This document shows, one piece after another, positions 6,485 to 14,728 of a stretch of DNA of 21,587 nucleotides. Position numbers and translations under genes: made by a program. The notes below the pieces were generated by a model, which did no database searches, was not told where the DNA came from, and saw nothing but the letters and a program-made list of their open reading frames with translations. Source of the stretch: AC-69 sp036519575 (GTDB lineage: Bacteria > Actinomycetota > UBA4738 > HRBIN12); contig DATDKZ010000105.1 of assembly GCA_036519575.1 (NCBI GenBank), positions 1 to 21,587 of the forward strand, read 5' to 3'. Positions within the stretch are counted from its first letter, which is position 1. Every line of letters starts with the position of its first letter.

Positions 6485-7320
6485 CGCTTCGACAGCTCCG
6501 ACGTCACGTCACGCTCGACCTGACGGAGCTGGAGCGGATCCCATCCCGTCTGCCGCTCCCGCTCGTGCCACCGGAAGAAGATGACGGTGATGAACCCCCA
6601 CAGGATGGCCCCGCCGGCCAGCTTCATGATGAGCCCCGCGACGAGCTGGTCCGAGTGCGCCGAGATGCCCCAGATCCTGGGGAACGTGCCGTACACCGGA
6701 TACAGCAGGGTCGACCCGAGGGTCAGGAACGACGCGGGAATGGTCGGGGCGAGCGACTGGAGGAACAGGTACAGCATCTGACCGGGCGGGGACAGCGGGG
6801 GCATCTCGGGCATCGGGGACATCACCGGCCACCACATGGCGAGCGCGGAGAACACCAGCACCACGTGCAGCCCGAAATGGAGTCCCTCCGACCGCACCGA
6901 CGCGTCGACCACCGCCGGCCAGTGCGTGAACAGCAGGATCCCGTTGAACACGATCAGCGCGACCAGGGGGCGGGTGAAGAACCGGAACACGCGCTGGACC
7001 GGGCGGGGGCGAAGCATCCGGCGAAGGATCCAGGGCGGCATCCCGGCCAGCAGGAGCGGCGGGGCGACCAGGGTGAACAGCAGGTGCTGCACCATGTGCG
7101 CCGAGTACAGGTACCGCTCGGCCAGATCGTGGATGGGCCAGTCCGCGCCCACCAACAAGACGAGGACTCCCAACGAGAAGAACGAGGCTCGCCGCCGCCA
7201 CTCGGAGTCCTCTCCCCCGCGCTCCTGCCGATGCCGGCGCACCGCGGCGAGGTATCCGGCCTCGATGGCGGCGAACAGGACCCAGACGTCCGGGTGCGCG
7301 TGCCAGGGAGGGAGGGTCAC
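6481..7320 (-). CDS. ctaG: Cytochrome c oxidase assembly protein, CtaG (caa3) family
   Basis: A 279-residue polytopic membrane protein of the caa3_CtaG family. Typical pieces are DWPIHDLAERYLYSAHMVQH (about 60-79) followed by LLFTLVAPPLLLAG, later THWP and a histidine-containing helix HFGLHVVLVFSALAMWWPVM. The Bacillus member is needed to assemble caa3 oxidase and is thought to act on copper insertion in subunit I. The GTG start (complement of 7318-7320) overlaps the ctaF stop in a GTGA. The frame is open much further upstream, to 8196, but that extension is antisense-like arginine/proline-rich sequence over ctaF and ctaE. The stop overlaps the ATG of the cupredoxin gene (ATGA), so oxidase assembly and the copper protein are translationally coupled. 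Confidence 0.9.
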   Translation of the reverse strand: MTLPPWHAHPDVWVLFAAIEAGYLAAVRRHRQERGGEDSEWRRRASFFSLGVLVLLVGADWPIHDLAERYLYSAHMVQHLLFTLVAPPLLLAGMPPWILRRMLRPRPVQRVFRFFTRPLVALIVFNGILLFTHWPAVVDASVRSEGLHFGLHVVLVFSALAMWWPVMSPMPEMPPLSPPGQMLYLFLQSLAPTIPASFLTLGSTLLYPVYGTFPRIWGISAHSDQLVAGLIMKLAGGAILWGFITVIFFRWHERERQTGWDPLQLRQVERDVTSELSKR

Positions 7321-7655
7321 GACCCACCCGAGAAGGCCCGGAACGTGAGCAGGACGACGAGGTACAGCGTCACCGCTCCGGCCAGCCCGATCATGAAGAA
7401 CCGGGCGTAGGTTCTGCTGTCGAACCGAAGATGCATGTACCACAACACGACCAGCACGAACTTGATCGCGGCGAAGATCAGCAGGGCGGGGATCAGCAGG
7501 GCCCGCGAGACCTCGGCGTAGTAGATGCCGACCTCCATCGCTGTGACCACGGCCAGGACGACCGCGATGCGGACGTACTCCTTGGGGCTGGGGTGGCGGA
7601 CGGTCCGACCTCTGGACGTCGGCGAGGCGGGTTCCCGCACGTCGGCTCGTTCCAC
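7317..7655 (-). CDS. ctaF: Cytochrome c oxidase subunit IV (CtaF-type)
   Basis: A 112-residue protein with three membrane helices (about 28-47, 53-74, 86-107) and the family stretch KFVLVVLWYMHLRFDS at 65-80 seen in prokaryotic COX4. It is a small structural subunit of aa3/caa3 oxidase. The GTG start (complement of 7653-7655) lies 9 bases after the ctaE stop; the ribosome site is weak (AGGGCAGCGGA). The first 25 residues are polar and vary in this family, so a slightly different start is possible. Confidence 0.86.
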   Translation of the reverse strand: MERADVREPASPTSRGRTVRHPSPKEYVRIAVVLAVVTAMEVGIYYAEVSRALLIPALLIFAAIKFVLVVLWYMHLRFDSRTYARFFMIGLAGAVTLYLVVLLTFRAFSGGS

Positions 7656-7664
7656 TCCGCTGCC

Positions 7665-8267
7665 CTACTTTCCCGTCGGGATCAGGTACACGACCGTGAA
7701 GATCACGATCCATACGATGTCGACGAAGTGCCAGTACAGGCCGACCAACTCCACCGCCATCGTGTCGCGGGGCGTGATCCTCCCGGTGAACGACAGCGAG
7801 ACCAGCGTGAGGAGCATGAGGATGCCCACGCCCACGTGGGTGCCGTGGAACCCGGTCAGGACGTAGAACGTGGTGCCGAACAGATTCGTGGACAGAGTCA
7901 GGCCCTCCCGGTTGAAGGTCGTGAACTCGTAGACCTGGCCACCCACGAACGTCATGCCGAGCAGGGCCGTGGCCAGCAGCCACACCCGCATCCGGCCGAT
8001 CTCGCCCCGCTGGATGGACGCGAGGGCCAGGACCATCGTGAGCGAGCTGGCCAGCAGCACGAACGAGCTCACCGAGGTGTACGGGATGTCGAACACGTCG
8101 CTGGGGTACGGACCGACGAGGCTCGACCCCCGGTACAGCACATAGGCCGAGATCAGGGCCCCGAACAACAGGCAGTCCGAGGCGAGGAACAGCCACATCG
8201 CGAGCTTCGTGTTCGGCAGGCCGGTGCTGGTGGCCTCGTGCTCGCTCTCGAACGTGTGGACAGCCAC
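7665..8267 (-). CDS. ctaE: Cytochrome c oxidase subunit III
   Basis: A 200-residue subunit III with about five membrane helices. It shows KLAMWLFLASDCLLFGALIS at 21-40, FYVLTGFHGTHVGVGI in the middle and the C-terminal VELVGLYWHFVDIVWIVIF. In many relatives the first helix has a glutamate (SEVMFF); here the residue is D31. Subunit III supports proton uptake into the D-channel of subunit I. The GTG start (complement of 8265-8267) has a GGGGGAG ribosome site upstream and follows the ctaD stop by 8 bases. The frame remains open upstream across ctaD, but that portion has no protein-like composition. Confidence 0.92.
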   Translation of the reverse strand: MAVHTFESEHEATSTGLPNTKLAMWLFLASDCLLFGALISAYVLYRGSSLVGPYPSDVFDIPYTSVSSFVLLASSLTMVLALASIQRGEIGRMRVWLLATALLGMTFVGGQVYEFTTFNREGLTLSTNLFGTTFYVLTGFHGTHVGVGILMLLTLVSLSFTGRITPRDTMAVELVGLYWHFVDIVWIVIFTVVYLIPTGK

Positions 8268-8275
8268 CGCTCCCC

Positions 8276-10174
8276 CTACTCCGAGGCGGGCTCGATGGCC
8301 CAGCCGTACACCCCGACCAGCAGGACCACCGCCCCGACCACCGCGATCCACAGGTGGAAGATCACGCCGTACCCGATCAGCGGCAGGCCCAGGGCGGCGA
8401 CGAACGGGAAGTACGACTGGCCCGGGAGGTGGATCGCGTGCCCGCCGGCCCCGTGGCCATCCTGGCCGGCGCTCCCCGGGCCGTGCGAGGGATCCGTCCC
8501 GGCCCCGCCGGCCGGCACGGGGACGACCACGCCGCCCTCGCGCTCCGCGTACTTGCGGTGCCACAGCTCGTCGAGCGAGTGCACCACCGGGATCTCCTCG
8601 AAGTTGTACACGGGCGGTGGCGACGAAACCGACCACTCCAGCGTACGAGCATCCCATGGGTCGGCCGTCGCGTCCTTGGGTCGGCGGAAGCTGGCGATGG
8701 CGCTCAGCAGGAAGATCAGCACGCTCGTGGCGATGATGAACGCTCCGATCGTGGCCACCAGGTTCCACACGCCGAGCCCGAGCGTCGCGGGGTAGGTCTG
8801 GATCCGCCGGGGCATCCCCTGGAGTCCCAGGATGTGCATCGGCCCGAACGTCAGGTTGAACCCGATCACCATCAGCCAGAATTGGAGCTTGCCGATGCGC
8901 TCGTTCAGCATGCGTCCGAAGACCTTGGGCCACCAGTAGTAGATGCCGGAGAACAGCCCGAAGATGGCCCCCCCGAACAGCACGTAGTGGAAGTGCGCCA
9001 CGATGTAGTACGTGTCGGTCTGCTGATAGTCGGCCGGCACGACGGCGTGGGTCACCCCCGAGAGCCCGCCCACGACGAACTGCGCAATGAACGCGATCGA
9101 GAACAACATCGGCGTGGTGAACCGGATATCGCCCTTCCACAACGTGCCCAGCCAGTTGAAGATCTTCACACCCGTGGGGACGGCGATGATCATCGTGGAG
9201 ATGCCGAACGCGGTGTTGGCCACGGGCCCCAGGCCGACCGCGAACATGTGGTGGGCCCACACGCCGAATCCGATGAACCCGATGGCGATGCCCGAGAACA
9301 CCACGAACTGGTAGCCAAACAGCGGCTTGCGGGCGAAGACCGGCAGCACCTCGGAGACGATGCCCATGGCCGGCAACACCAGGATGTATACCTCCGGGTG
9401 GCCGAACAGCCAGAACATGTGCTGCCATAGCACCGGATCGCCGCCGGCGGCCGGGTCGAAGAAGTGGGTCCCGAACCGGCGGTCGAACAGCATCTCGAAC
9501 AGGCCGACGGTGATGATCGGCAGGGCGAAGGCCAGCAGGAGCTGCACCACCAGGGCCATCCACATGAACACCGGCATCCGGAACATCGTCATGCCCGGGG
9601 CCCGCATGTTGACGATCGTCACGGCCAGGTTCATGGCCGAGGCGGTCGAGGCGATGCCGGTCATGAGCAGGCCGAGCGCGTAGAACAGCATGTTGTTGCC
9701 CGGCTCCACCGTGGACAGCGGCGCGTAGCCGAACCACCCGCCGTTCGGTGCGCCGCCCAGGAAGAACCCGGAGTAGATGAACAGCCCTCCCGCCAGGAAC
9801 GCCCAGTACGTGAAGGCGTTCAGCCGGGGAAACGCTACGTCGCGGGCGCCGATCTGGAGGGGGATGAAGTAGTTGAAGAAGGCGGCCGACAGCGGCATGA
9901 CGACCAGGAAGATCATCGTCACGCCGTGCATGGTGAAGAACTCGTTGTACGTGGAGGCGGACAGGACCCTGCCGTTCGGCTGCGCCAGCTGGAGCCGGAT
10001 GAACAGGGCCTCGATCCCCCCGATCAGGAAGAAGGCGAACGCGGTGATGCCGTACAGGATCCCGATCCGCTTGTGGTCGACGGTGGTGATCCAGCTCCAG
10101 AAGCCCGTCGTGGCGGTGGGACGGCGAAGCAGGCCGCCCCTCCCGCCCTCAGCCGGAACGCTCACGGTCGCCAT
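8276..10174 (-). CDS. ctaD: Cytochrome c oxidase subunit I with C-terminal two-helix extension
   Basis: The 632-residue catalytic subunit of an A1-type haem-copper oxidase. All key residues are visible: low-spin haem ligands H83 and H396, haem a3 ligand H394 (VAHFHYV), CuB ligands H259, H308 and H309 with Y263 of GHPEVY, D-channel D112 and N119 (IGARDVAFPRLN), E261, and K-channel K337 (PTGVKIFNW). After the core, a histidine- and glycine-rich linker (about 561-585, H564/H574/H579/H582) leads to two extra hydrophobic segments (about 588-627). This extension, or a variant of it, occurs in other caa3 oxidases. The ATG start (complement of 10172-10174) follows GGAGGA by 9 bases, the best ribosome site of the operon. 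It reduces oxygen to water and pumps protons. Confidence 0.96.
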   Translation of the reverse strand: MATVSVPAEGGRGGLLRRPTATTGFWSWITTVDHKRIGILYGITAFAFFLIGGIEALFIRLQLAQPNGRVLSASTYNEFFTMHGVTMIFLVVMPLSAAFFNYFIPLQIGARDVAFPRLNAFTYWAFLAGGLFIYSGFFLGGAPNGGWFGYAPLSTVEPGNNMLFYALGLLMTGIASTASAMNLAVTIVNMRAPGMTMFRMPVFMWMALVVQLLLAFALPIITVGLFEMLFDRRFGTHFFDPAAGGDPVLWQHMFWLFGHPEVYILVLPAMGIVSEVLPVFARKPLFGYQFVVFSGIAIGFIGFGVWAHHMFAVGLGPVANTAFGISTMIIAVPTGVKIFNWLGTLWKGDIRFTTPMLFSIAFIAQFVVGGLSGVTHAVVPADYQQTDTYYIVAHFHYVLFGGAIFGLFSGIYYWWPKVFGRMLNERIGKLQFWLMVIGFNLTFGPMHILGLQGMPRRIQTYPATLGLGVWNLVATIGAFIIATSVLIFLLSAIASFRRPKDATADPWDARTLEWSVSSPPPVYNFEEIPVVHSLDELWHRKYAEREGGVVVPVPAGGAGTDPSHGPGSAGQDGHGAGGHAIHLPGQSYFPFVAALGLPLIGYGVIFHLWIAVVGAVVLLVGVYGWAIEPASE

Positions 10175-10190
10175 CGCGGCACGTCCTCCA

Positions 10191-11312
10191 TCACTTCAGC
10201 GTCATCAGGTAGGCGACGAGCGCCCTCACCTGCTGGTCGGAGAGCCCGTAGTCGGGCATCCAGGACCCCGGCTTCACCGCCGGGGGGTCCTTCAACCATC
10301 GCTCCAGGTTCGCCCGGTTCATGGCGAAGATGCAGCCGGCGAAGCAGTCCCGGCTCATCAGGTGGGTGAGGTTCGGCCCCCCGGGCTGCGTCAGTGGTTG
10401 GTCGTTCACCTTCGGGCCCTGGATGGCGTGGCATCCGATGCACGCCCCGTTCAGGAACTCGTTGAGGCCGGTCGCCGCCAGCGATCCCTGCGGCGGGGTC
10501 GCCGCGTCGGCCTGTTGCTCTCGAACCCACGCATCGAAGTCGGCCGGGGTCTGGGCCACCACCTCGAGCCGCATGTAGGCGTGCGAGAGGCCGCAGAACT
10601 CGGCGCACTGCCCCGTATAGGTTCCCGGCCGGTCCGCCTCCAGGACCAGGTGGTTCGTGCGGCCGGGGACGACGTCCTGCTTTCCGGCCAGTTGGGGGAC
10701 CCAGAACGAGTGGATCACGTCGTCGCCCACGTTGCCGTAGGCACCCTGTTCCTGGCAGCCGTTCGGCGCCACCTGATCGTGGTAGCCGAGGCCCGCGGCG
10801 CACAGCGACGCGTACACGGGCTCGCCCACCGGGATGTGCAGCACGTTCGCCGTGGTCACGTCGAGGCCCGGGTAGTCGAACTCCCACCACCATTGGTGGC
10901 CGATAACGTTCACCTCGAGCACCCGGCCGGAGGGCTTCGCCGCCAGCGCGTAGATCCCCGACACCGTGGGGATGGCCACGCCGACGAGCAGGATGGCCGG
11001 GACGATGGTCCACGCGATCTCCAGGCGCTGGTTGCCGTGGACCTGCCGCGGGATCTCCCGGCGTCCCCTGCGATGCCGGTACCGGACGGCGAGGTACAGG
11101 AGCAGCCCCTCGACGACCACGAACACCGCCACGGCGATCCAGAACACCGGCCGGAACAGGTTGTCGATCTTCTGGGCGTAGGGGCCAGCCGGCTTCAACG
11201 TGTCCTGCGTGGCGTTGGGCGCGCAGGCCGCCGCCAGGATCACCAGCGCGATCAGGGCGCCCGCCCCCAGGAGCGTCCGGGGCAGCGTCCGGGGGAGCCT
11301 CGGCAGCGGCAT
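10191..11312 (-). CDS. ctaC: Cytochrome c oxidase subunit II fused to cytochrome c (caa3 type), lipoprotein
   Basis: 373 residues. The N-terminal signal ends in the lipobox LVILAAAC (C30). Two membrane helices follow (about 55-77 and 99-122), then VIGHQWWWEFDYPG. The CuA site is complete: H201, C236, E238, C240, H244, M247. A cytochrome c domain follows, with C291-IG-C294-H295 and probable axial M352. The protein accepts electrons from the cytochrome c of the bc complex and passes them to subunit I. Two insertions are unusual: about 25 residues with C171 and C186 between HIPVGEPV and DVIHSFWVP, and C323/C327 in the cytochrome domain. The start codon overlaps the ccsB stop by one base (TGATG); the frame continues upstream over ccsB but is not protein-like there. 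Confidence 0.95.
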   Translation of the reverse strand: MPLPRLPRTLPRTLLGAGALIALVILAAACAPNATQDTLKPAGPYAQKIDNLFRPVFWIAVAVFVVVEGLLLYLAVRYRHRRGRREIPRQVHGNQRLEIAWTIVPAILLVGVAIPTVSGIYALAAKPSGRVLEVNVIGHQWWWEFDYPGLDVTTANVLHIPVGEPVYASLCAAGLGYHDQVAPNGCQEQGAYGNVGDDVIHSFWVPQLAGKQDVVPGRTNHLVLEADRPGTYTGQCAEFCGLSHAYMRLEVVAQTPADFDAWVREQQADAATPPQGSLAATGLNEFLNGACIGCHAIQGPKVNDQPLTQPGGPNLTHLMSRDCFAGCIFAMNRANLERWLKDPPAVKPGSWMPDYGLSDQQVRALVAYLMTLK

Positions 11313-12247
11313 CAGACCCCGGCGTAGGAGTGCAGGCCGACGATCCACAGGTTCACCGCGTAGTACGTGACGAGCAGCGACGCGAACCCGACGAGCGCGA
11401 TCACCGCGGCTCGTCGGCCCCGCCACCCCGACGTCGCCCGCGCGTGCAGGTAGCCGGCGAAGACGACCCAGGTGATGAACGACCACGTCTCCTTGGGGTC
11501 CCATCCCCAGTACCTGCCCCAGGCCTGCTCCGCCCAGATGGCGCCGGCGATGACTGCGAACGTCCAGATGGGAAAGGCGAAGGCGATCGTTCGGTAGGCC
11601 ACCCGATCCAGCACGGCGGCCGAAGGAAGGATGCCCCGCCGGGTTGTCCCGCCCACCGGCTCGTCGGCCCCGGACTCGAAATGCGGTGGGGCGTCGTCCA
11701 GATCCACCGAGCCGCCCATGATCGGCACCATCGCCGCCGACCGTCGTTCGCGGCGGTCCTTGGCCAGGTACAGGATGGTCACGATGGATCCCAGAGCGAA
11801 CAGTGACGAACCGGTGATCGCGGCCACGACGTGGATCTTGATCCAGTAGGAGTTCAGTGCCGGAACGAGCGGTCCCGGCCCCACGTACAGAAACATGACG
11901 GCGATGGCCATCGTGAGCACGGAGAAGGCCAGGACGAACCCGCCGAGCACCCGAACCTTGAACACGCCCTCCACCACGAACAGGTAGCCAGCCACCACCA
12001 GCAGCGCGAGCAGCGACGAGTACTCGTACATGTTGCCCCAGGGGACCCGGCCCGCCGCGACACCGCGCGACACCACGGACACGGCATGCGCCGACAACCC
12101 GAGGAACGCCGCCACGCTGGCAACGCGCCATGCAAACTGCCGGCGGAAGGCGAGGTAATAGAAGTAGCCGATCATCCCCGCGATGTAGGCGAACAGCGCG
12201 ACGTTGAACGCGTCGGTGGACAGCCGGGACCACTGCTCGGTGCTCAC
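11312..12247 (-). CDS. ccsB: System II cytochrome c biogenesis protein CcsB/ResC (CcsA family)
   Basis: A 311-residue polytopic membrane protein with the haem-handling WWD motif at about 238-260 (WAEQAWGRYWGWDPKETW) and conserved histidines H54, H139, H268 and H306. With ResB it forms the haem exporter and cytochrome c synthase of system II, which joins haem to CxxCH apocytochromes outside the membrane. Its clients here would be the ctaC cytochrome domain and the cytochrome c at 17896-18630. A charged loop of about 40 residues (164-205) between two helices is longer than in compact relatives. The GTG start overlaps the resB stop (GTGA). Naming in this family varies (CcsA, CcsB, ResC). Confidence 0.92.
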   Translation of the reverse strand: MSTEQWSRLSTDAFNVALFAYIAGMIGYFYYLAFRRQFAWRVASVAAFLGLSAHAVSVVSRGVAAGRVPWGNMYEYSSLLALLVVAGYLFVVEGVFKVRVLGGFVLAFSVLTMAIAVMFLYVGPGPLVPALNSYWIKIHVVAAITGSSLFALGSIVTILYLAKDRRERRSAAMVPIMGGSVDLDDAPPHFESGADEPVGGTTRRGILPSAAVLDRVAYRTIAFAFPIWTFAVIAGAIWAEQAWGRYWGWDPKETWSFITWVVFAGYLHARATSGWRGRRAAVIALVGFASLLVTYYAVNLWIVGLHSYAGV

Positions 12248-13797
12248 AGCGCGCCCACTCTATCCCGGGGCGTTCCCGTAAGCTCGTCCACCAGCTTGGC
12301 GAACTCCTCCTCGAACTGACTCCGTCGCTGGAGGGCGAAGCCCCCGACCTTCAGGACGCTCCCTGCCCCGTCCGGCTCGGCCGTCACCCAGAGCTTGCGC
12401 CGGGAGCTGTACAGGGCCGGGAGCAACCCTATCAAGATGAGGAGGGCGGCGAGGAACATGATCCACAGGCCCCGGTCCCGCTTGACCTCGAGCACCGTGT
12501 ACTGCCGGAGATCGGGGAACGAGATCGTGAGTCCGGCGCCGAGATCTTTCGTCTCGCCGGCTCCGATCACGCCCTGCTTCCACTTCCGCATGCCGAGGGT
12601 GTCGAGCACCGTCGCGTTCTGCACGAGTTCGGATCGAAGGTCGCCCCGGTAGGCCGTGTACGTCATCACCGGGGAGAACTGGGTGAGCATCGGCATGGCC
12701 CTGCCCGTCCGAAGCAGCGCGTACAGGCTGCGGCTGTCGGGCCACAGCTCGAACCGGATGCCCACCTGCGGTGTCAGCGTGGGGAGCTTCACCACGCAGT
12801 TCCACGGCAGCTGGAGCGCGCTCACGCCGTCGGGCGGTGGACCCTGCGTGCAGACCACCGGGCCCGATGCGATCGGCACGCCGTCCTGCCATGCGTCCAC
12901 GACGGGCGCCCACCCGTATCCGAACTGATAGAACTTCACCCCGTCGATCTCGGCCGGGTGGTTCACCCGGATGTCGACGGCCCTGACGAAGGTGCCGTTC
13001 GCGTCGTACAGCTCGGCGTGCGTCACGAAGTCCTCCGGCATCCCGGAGGGGATCCGGTAGGTCGCGGTGAAGTCCTGGATGTGGATGCCCACGCCGCTGT
13101 GGTCGCCGTCGTCGACGAACCGGCCCTCGTGGAGCCGCCCGTCGTAGTTCGCCGCCGCCTCGGTCCACGTCTGTCCCTCGACGATCACGGCCTGGCCGGT
13201 GAACCCGGTGCCCTTGCCCCACACCATGCCCACCAGGATCAGGAAGAACGACCAGTGGAACAGGAGGCTGCCGCCCTCCCGGGCCAGGCCCTTCTCCGCG
13301 GCCAGGGCGGGTGGGCCACCGCCATTCGATTGAGCCACCCTGAAGAAGCGCCGTCGAAGCACCTTCCGGGCATCGGCGATCGCCCGGTCCGGCTCCACCG
13401 GCACGGGCCGCACGGCGTAATGGCGCATGCCGTCGAGCTCGCGCGAGGGCTGGGGGCGCGACCGGATGTTCCGGACCATGGCCCGGGTCCGCGGGAACAG
13501 GCACGCGGCCAGCGAGATCAGCAGCAGCGAGTAGATGAGCGTGAACCACCATGAGCCGAACACGTCGAACAGCCCGAGCTTGTCGTAGACGTCGGCCCGC
13601 AGCGGATGGTCTCGGAACATCGCGAGGATCCGGGCGTTGGACGTCCCCACCTGCGGTACGAGGGAGCCGGCCACCGCGGCCACCCCGAGGAGCAGGAGCA
13701 GGACGAGCGCGGTTCGCATCGACCGCAGGGTCCGCCACACGAGCGCCAGCGACAGGCGGAGGGACATCAAACGAGCGGAGGTCGCGGTGGACGACAT
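12244..13797 (-). CDS. resB: System II cytochrome c biogenesis protein ResB
   Basis: 517 residues with four membrane helices (about 29-47, 83-101, 177-195 and 443-464) and a large outer domain of about 245 residues between helices 3 and 4, the ResB/Ccs1 layout. LLFHWSFFLILVGMVWGKG (H181) and the closing helix LWIMFLAALLILIGLLP are typical. It is the partner of ccsB next door, which it overlaps by GTGA. I chose ATG at 13797; an alternative ATG lies at 13767 (MSLRLSLAL), and neither has a good ribosome site. On the minus strand TAGAAT (complement of 13809-13814) lies 11 bases before the first ATG and resembles a -10 box, so a secondary promoter giving a nearly leaderless message is possible. 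Confidence 0.93.
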   Translation of the reverse strand: MSSTATSARLMSLRLSLALVWRTLRSMRTALVLLLLLGVAAVAGSLVPQVGTSNARILAMFRDHPLRADVYDKLGLFDVFGSWWFTLIYSLLLISLAACLFPRTRAMVRNIRSRPQPSRELDGMRHYAVRPVPVEPDRAIADARKVLRRRFFRVAQSNGGGPPALAAEKGLAREGGSLLFHWSFFLILVGMVWGKGTGFTGQAVIVEGQTWTEAAANYDGRLHEGRFVDDGDHSGVGIHIQDFTATYRIPSGMPEDFVTHAELYDANGTFVRAVDIRVNHPAEIDGVKFYQFGYGWAPVVDAWQDGVPIASGPVVCTQGPPPDGVSALQLPWNCVVKLPTLTPQVGIRFELWPDSRSLYALLRTGRAMPMLTQFSPVMTYTAYRGDLRSELVQNATVLDTLGMRKWKQGVIGAGETKDLGAGLTISFPDLRQYTVLEVKRDRGLWIMFLAALLILIGLLPALYSSRRKLWVTAEPDGAGSVLKVGGFALQRRSQFEEEFAKLVDELTGTPRDRVGAL

Positions 13798-13841
13798 GCC
13801 GGAGGACCGATTCTATGGGAAGGATCCCGGCACGATGTGGC

Positions 13842-14594
13842 TCAGATCGGCGGGCTGAACCGCCCGATGAGGTCGAAGACCGGCGCGAGGATCCTGGTCC
13901 ACATGTTGGTGGCGATGAGCAACCCGATACCGATCATGAGGACCCCGGAGATTCCGGCGAACCAATGGTAGTTGCGCCTGACGAACGCGAGCGCGCCCAT
14001 GAGCCAGCGGATCCCCAGCCCCAGGAGCAGGAACGGAAGCCCCAGGCCGAGGGAGTAGACGAACAGGAGGAACGCCCCCCGGGCCGCTCCCCCCTGGGCC
14101 GCAGCGATCAGGAAGATGCCGGTGAGGACGGGGCCGATGCACGGGGTCCATCCGGTGCCGAACGCCACCCCCAAGGGGAACGCCCAGCCGGGCCCGGGCT
14201 TCACCCGGGACATCAGCGGCCGGCGCTCGGCGTACAGCCCCGGCCACCCGACCCGAAACGCGTAGAGGACCATGAGCACCCCGAAGGCCACGATGATCAC
14301 GCCGGAGACCCGAAGGACCAGCTCCGACTTCAGGAACCGGGTGACCGCCCCGCCGGCGAAGGCCCCCAGGGCGGTGAACACCGCCGCGAAGCCCAGGATG
14401 AACAGCAGGATGGGGACGACCGCACGTTGCTCTTTGGCCTGGCCCCCCGAGACGAACGACAGGTAACCGGGGACCAGGGGGAAGACGCACGGCGACGCGA
14501 ACGACACCATCCCGGCAAGGAACGCCAGCGCCGGCGCCCACCACGAGGCCAGCCCTCGTTGCACGAGATCCGCGACGACGAGTTCCGCAGCCAT
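13842..14594 (-). CDS. ccdA: CcdA-type thiol-disulfide membrane transporter
   Basis: A 250-residue protein with six helices and the paired cysteine motifs of CcdA/DsbD: SFASPCVFPLVPGYLSF (C36) and GTGWTPCIGPVL (C152). It carries reducing equivalents from cytoplasmic thioredoxin to exported thiol proteins such as the TlpA-like lipoprotein at the end of this operon, keeping apocytochrome cysteines reduced. It is the first gene of the minus-strand oxidase operon; the ATG is the complement of 14592-14594. A perfect Rex operator lies 31 bases upstream, so this whole operon is a probable Rex target. The gap to resB is 44 bases with no evident terminator. Confidence 0.94.
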   Translation of the reverse strand: MAAELVVADLVQRGLASWWAPALAFLAGMVSFASPCVFPLVPGYLSFVSGGQAKEQRAVVPILLFILGFAAVFTALGAFAGGAVTRFLKSELVLRVSGVIIVAFGVLMVLYAFRVGWPGLYAERRPLMSRVKPGPGWAFPLGVAFGTGWTPCIGPVLTGIFLIAAAQGGAARGAFLLFVYSLGLGLPFLLLGLGIRWLMGALAFVRRNYHWFAGISGVLMIGIGLLIATNMWTRILAPVFDLIGRFSPPI

Positions 14595-14625
14595 TCGACG
14601 CGCGGCAGCTTAGCCCCCAGGGCCC

Positions 14626-14643
14626 TTGTGAAGGGATTCACAA
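14626..14643. promoter_or_regulatory. Rex operator 3 (divergent ccdA/cta and bc operons)
   Basis: TTGTGAAGGGATTCACAA matches all 14 defined positions of the Rex operator. It lies 31 bases upstream of the ccdA ATG on the minus strand and about 50 bases upstream of the TATAAT of the plus-strand bc operon. The position suits direct repression of ccdA-cta and possibly modulation of the bc promoter. Confidence 0.88.
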
Positions 14644-14692
14644 GGCCGGTAGGATGATTCCCGGCCGGAACGGTGCACGACAGGGCCCTGGC

Positions 14693-14698
14693 TATAAT
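14693..14698 (+). promoter_or_regulatory. -10 element of the bc-complex operon
   Basis: A consensus TATAAT in GC-rich surroundings, 30 bases before the preferred GTG start at 14729. Transcription would start near 14705 and leave a leader of about 24 bases with a GAGGA ribosome site at 14714-14718. The -35 region (around 14670-14675, AACGGT region) is poor, so an activator may be needed. Confidence 0.6.
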
Positions 14699-14728
14699 CA
14701 GCCGGCCGCGGGCGAGGATGGATTGCGC

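Noticed and set aside
7321..8196. Upstream extension of the ctaG frame
   Set aside because: It crosses ctaF and ctaE in another frame with Arg/Pro/His-rich composition; GTG 7320 overlaps the ctaF stop in the usual GTGA.
14654..14728. ATG at 14654 as the start of the small membrane protein
   Set aside because: It lies upstream of the TATAAT at 14693-14698, and the added residues are not conserved-looking; GTG 14729 has a ribosome site.
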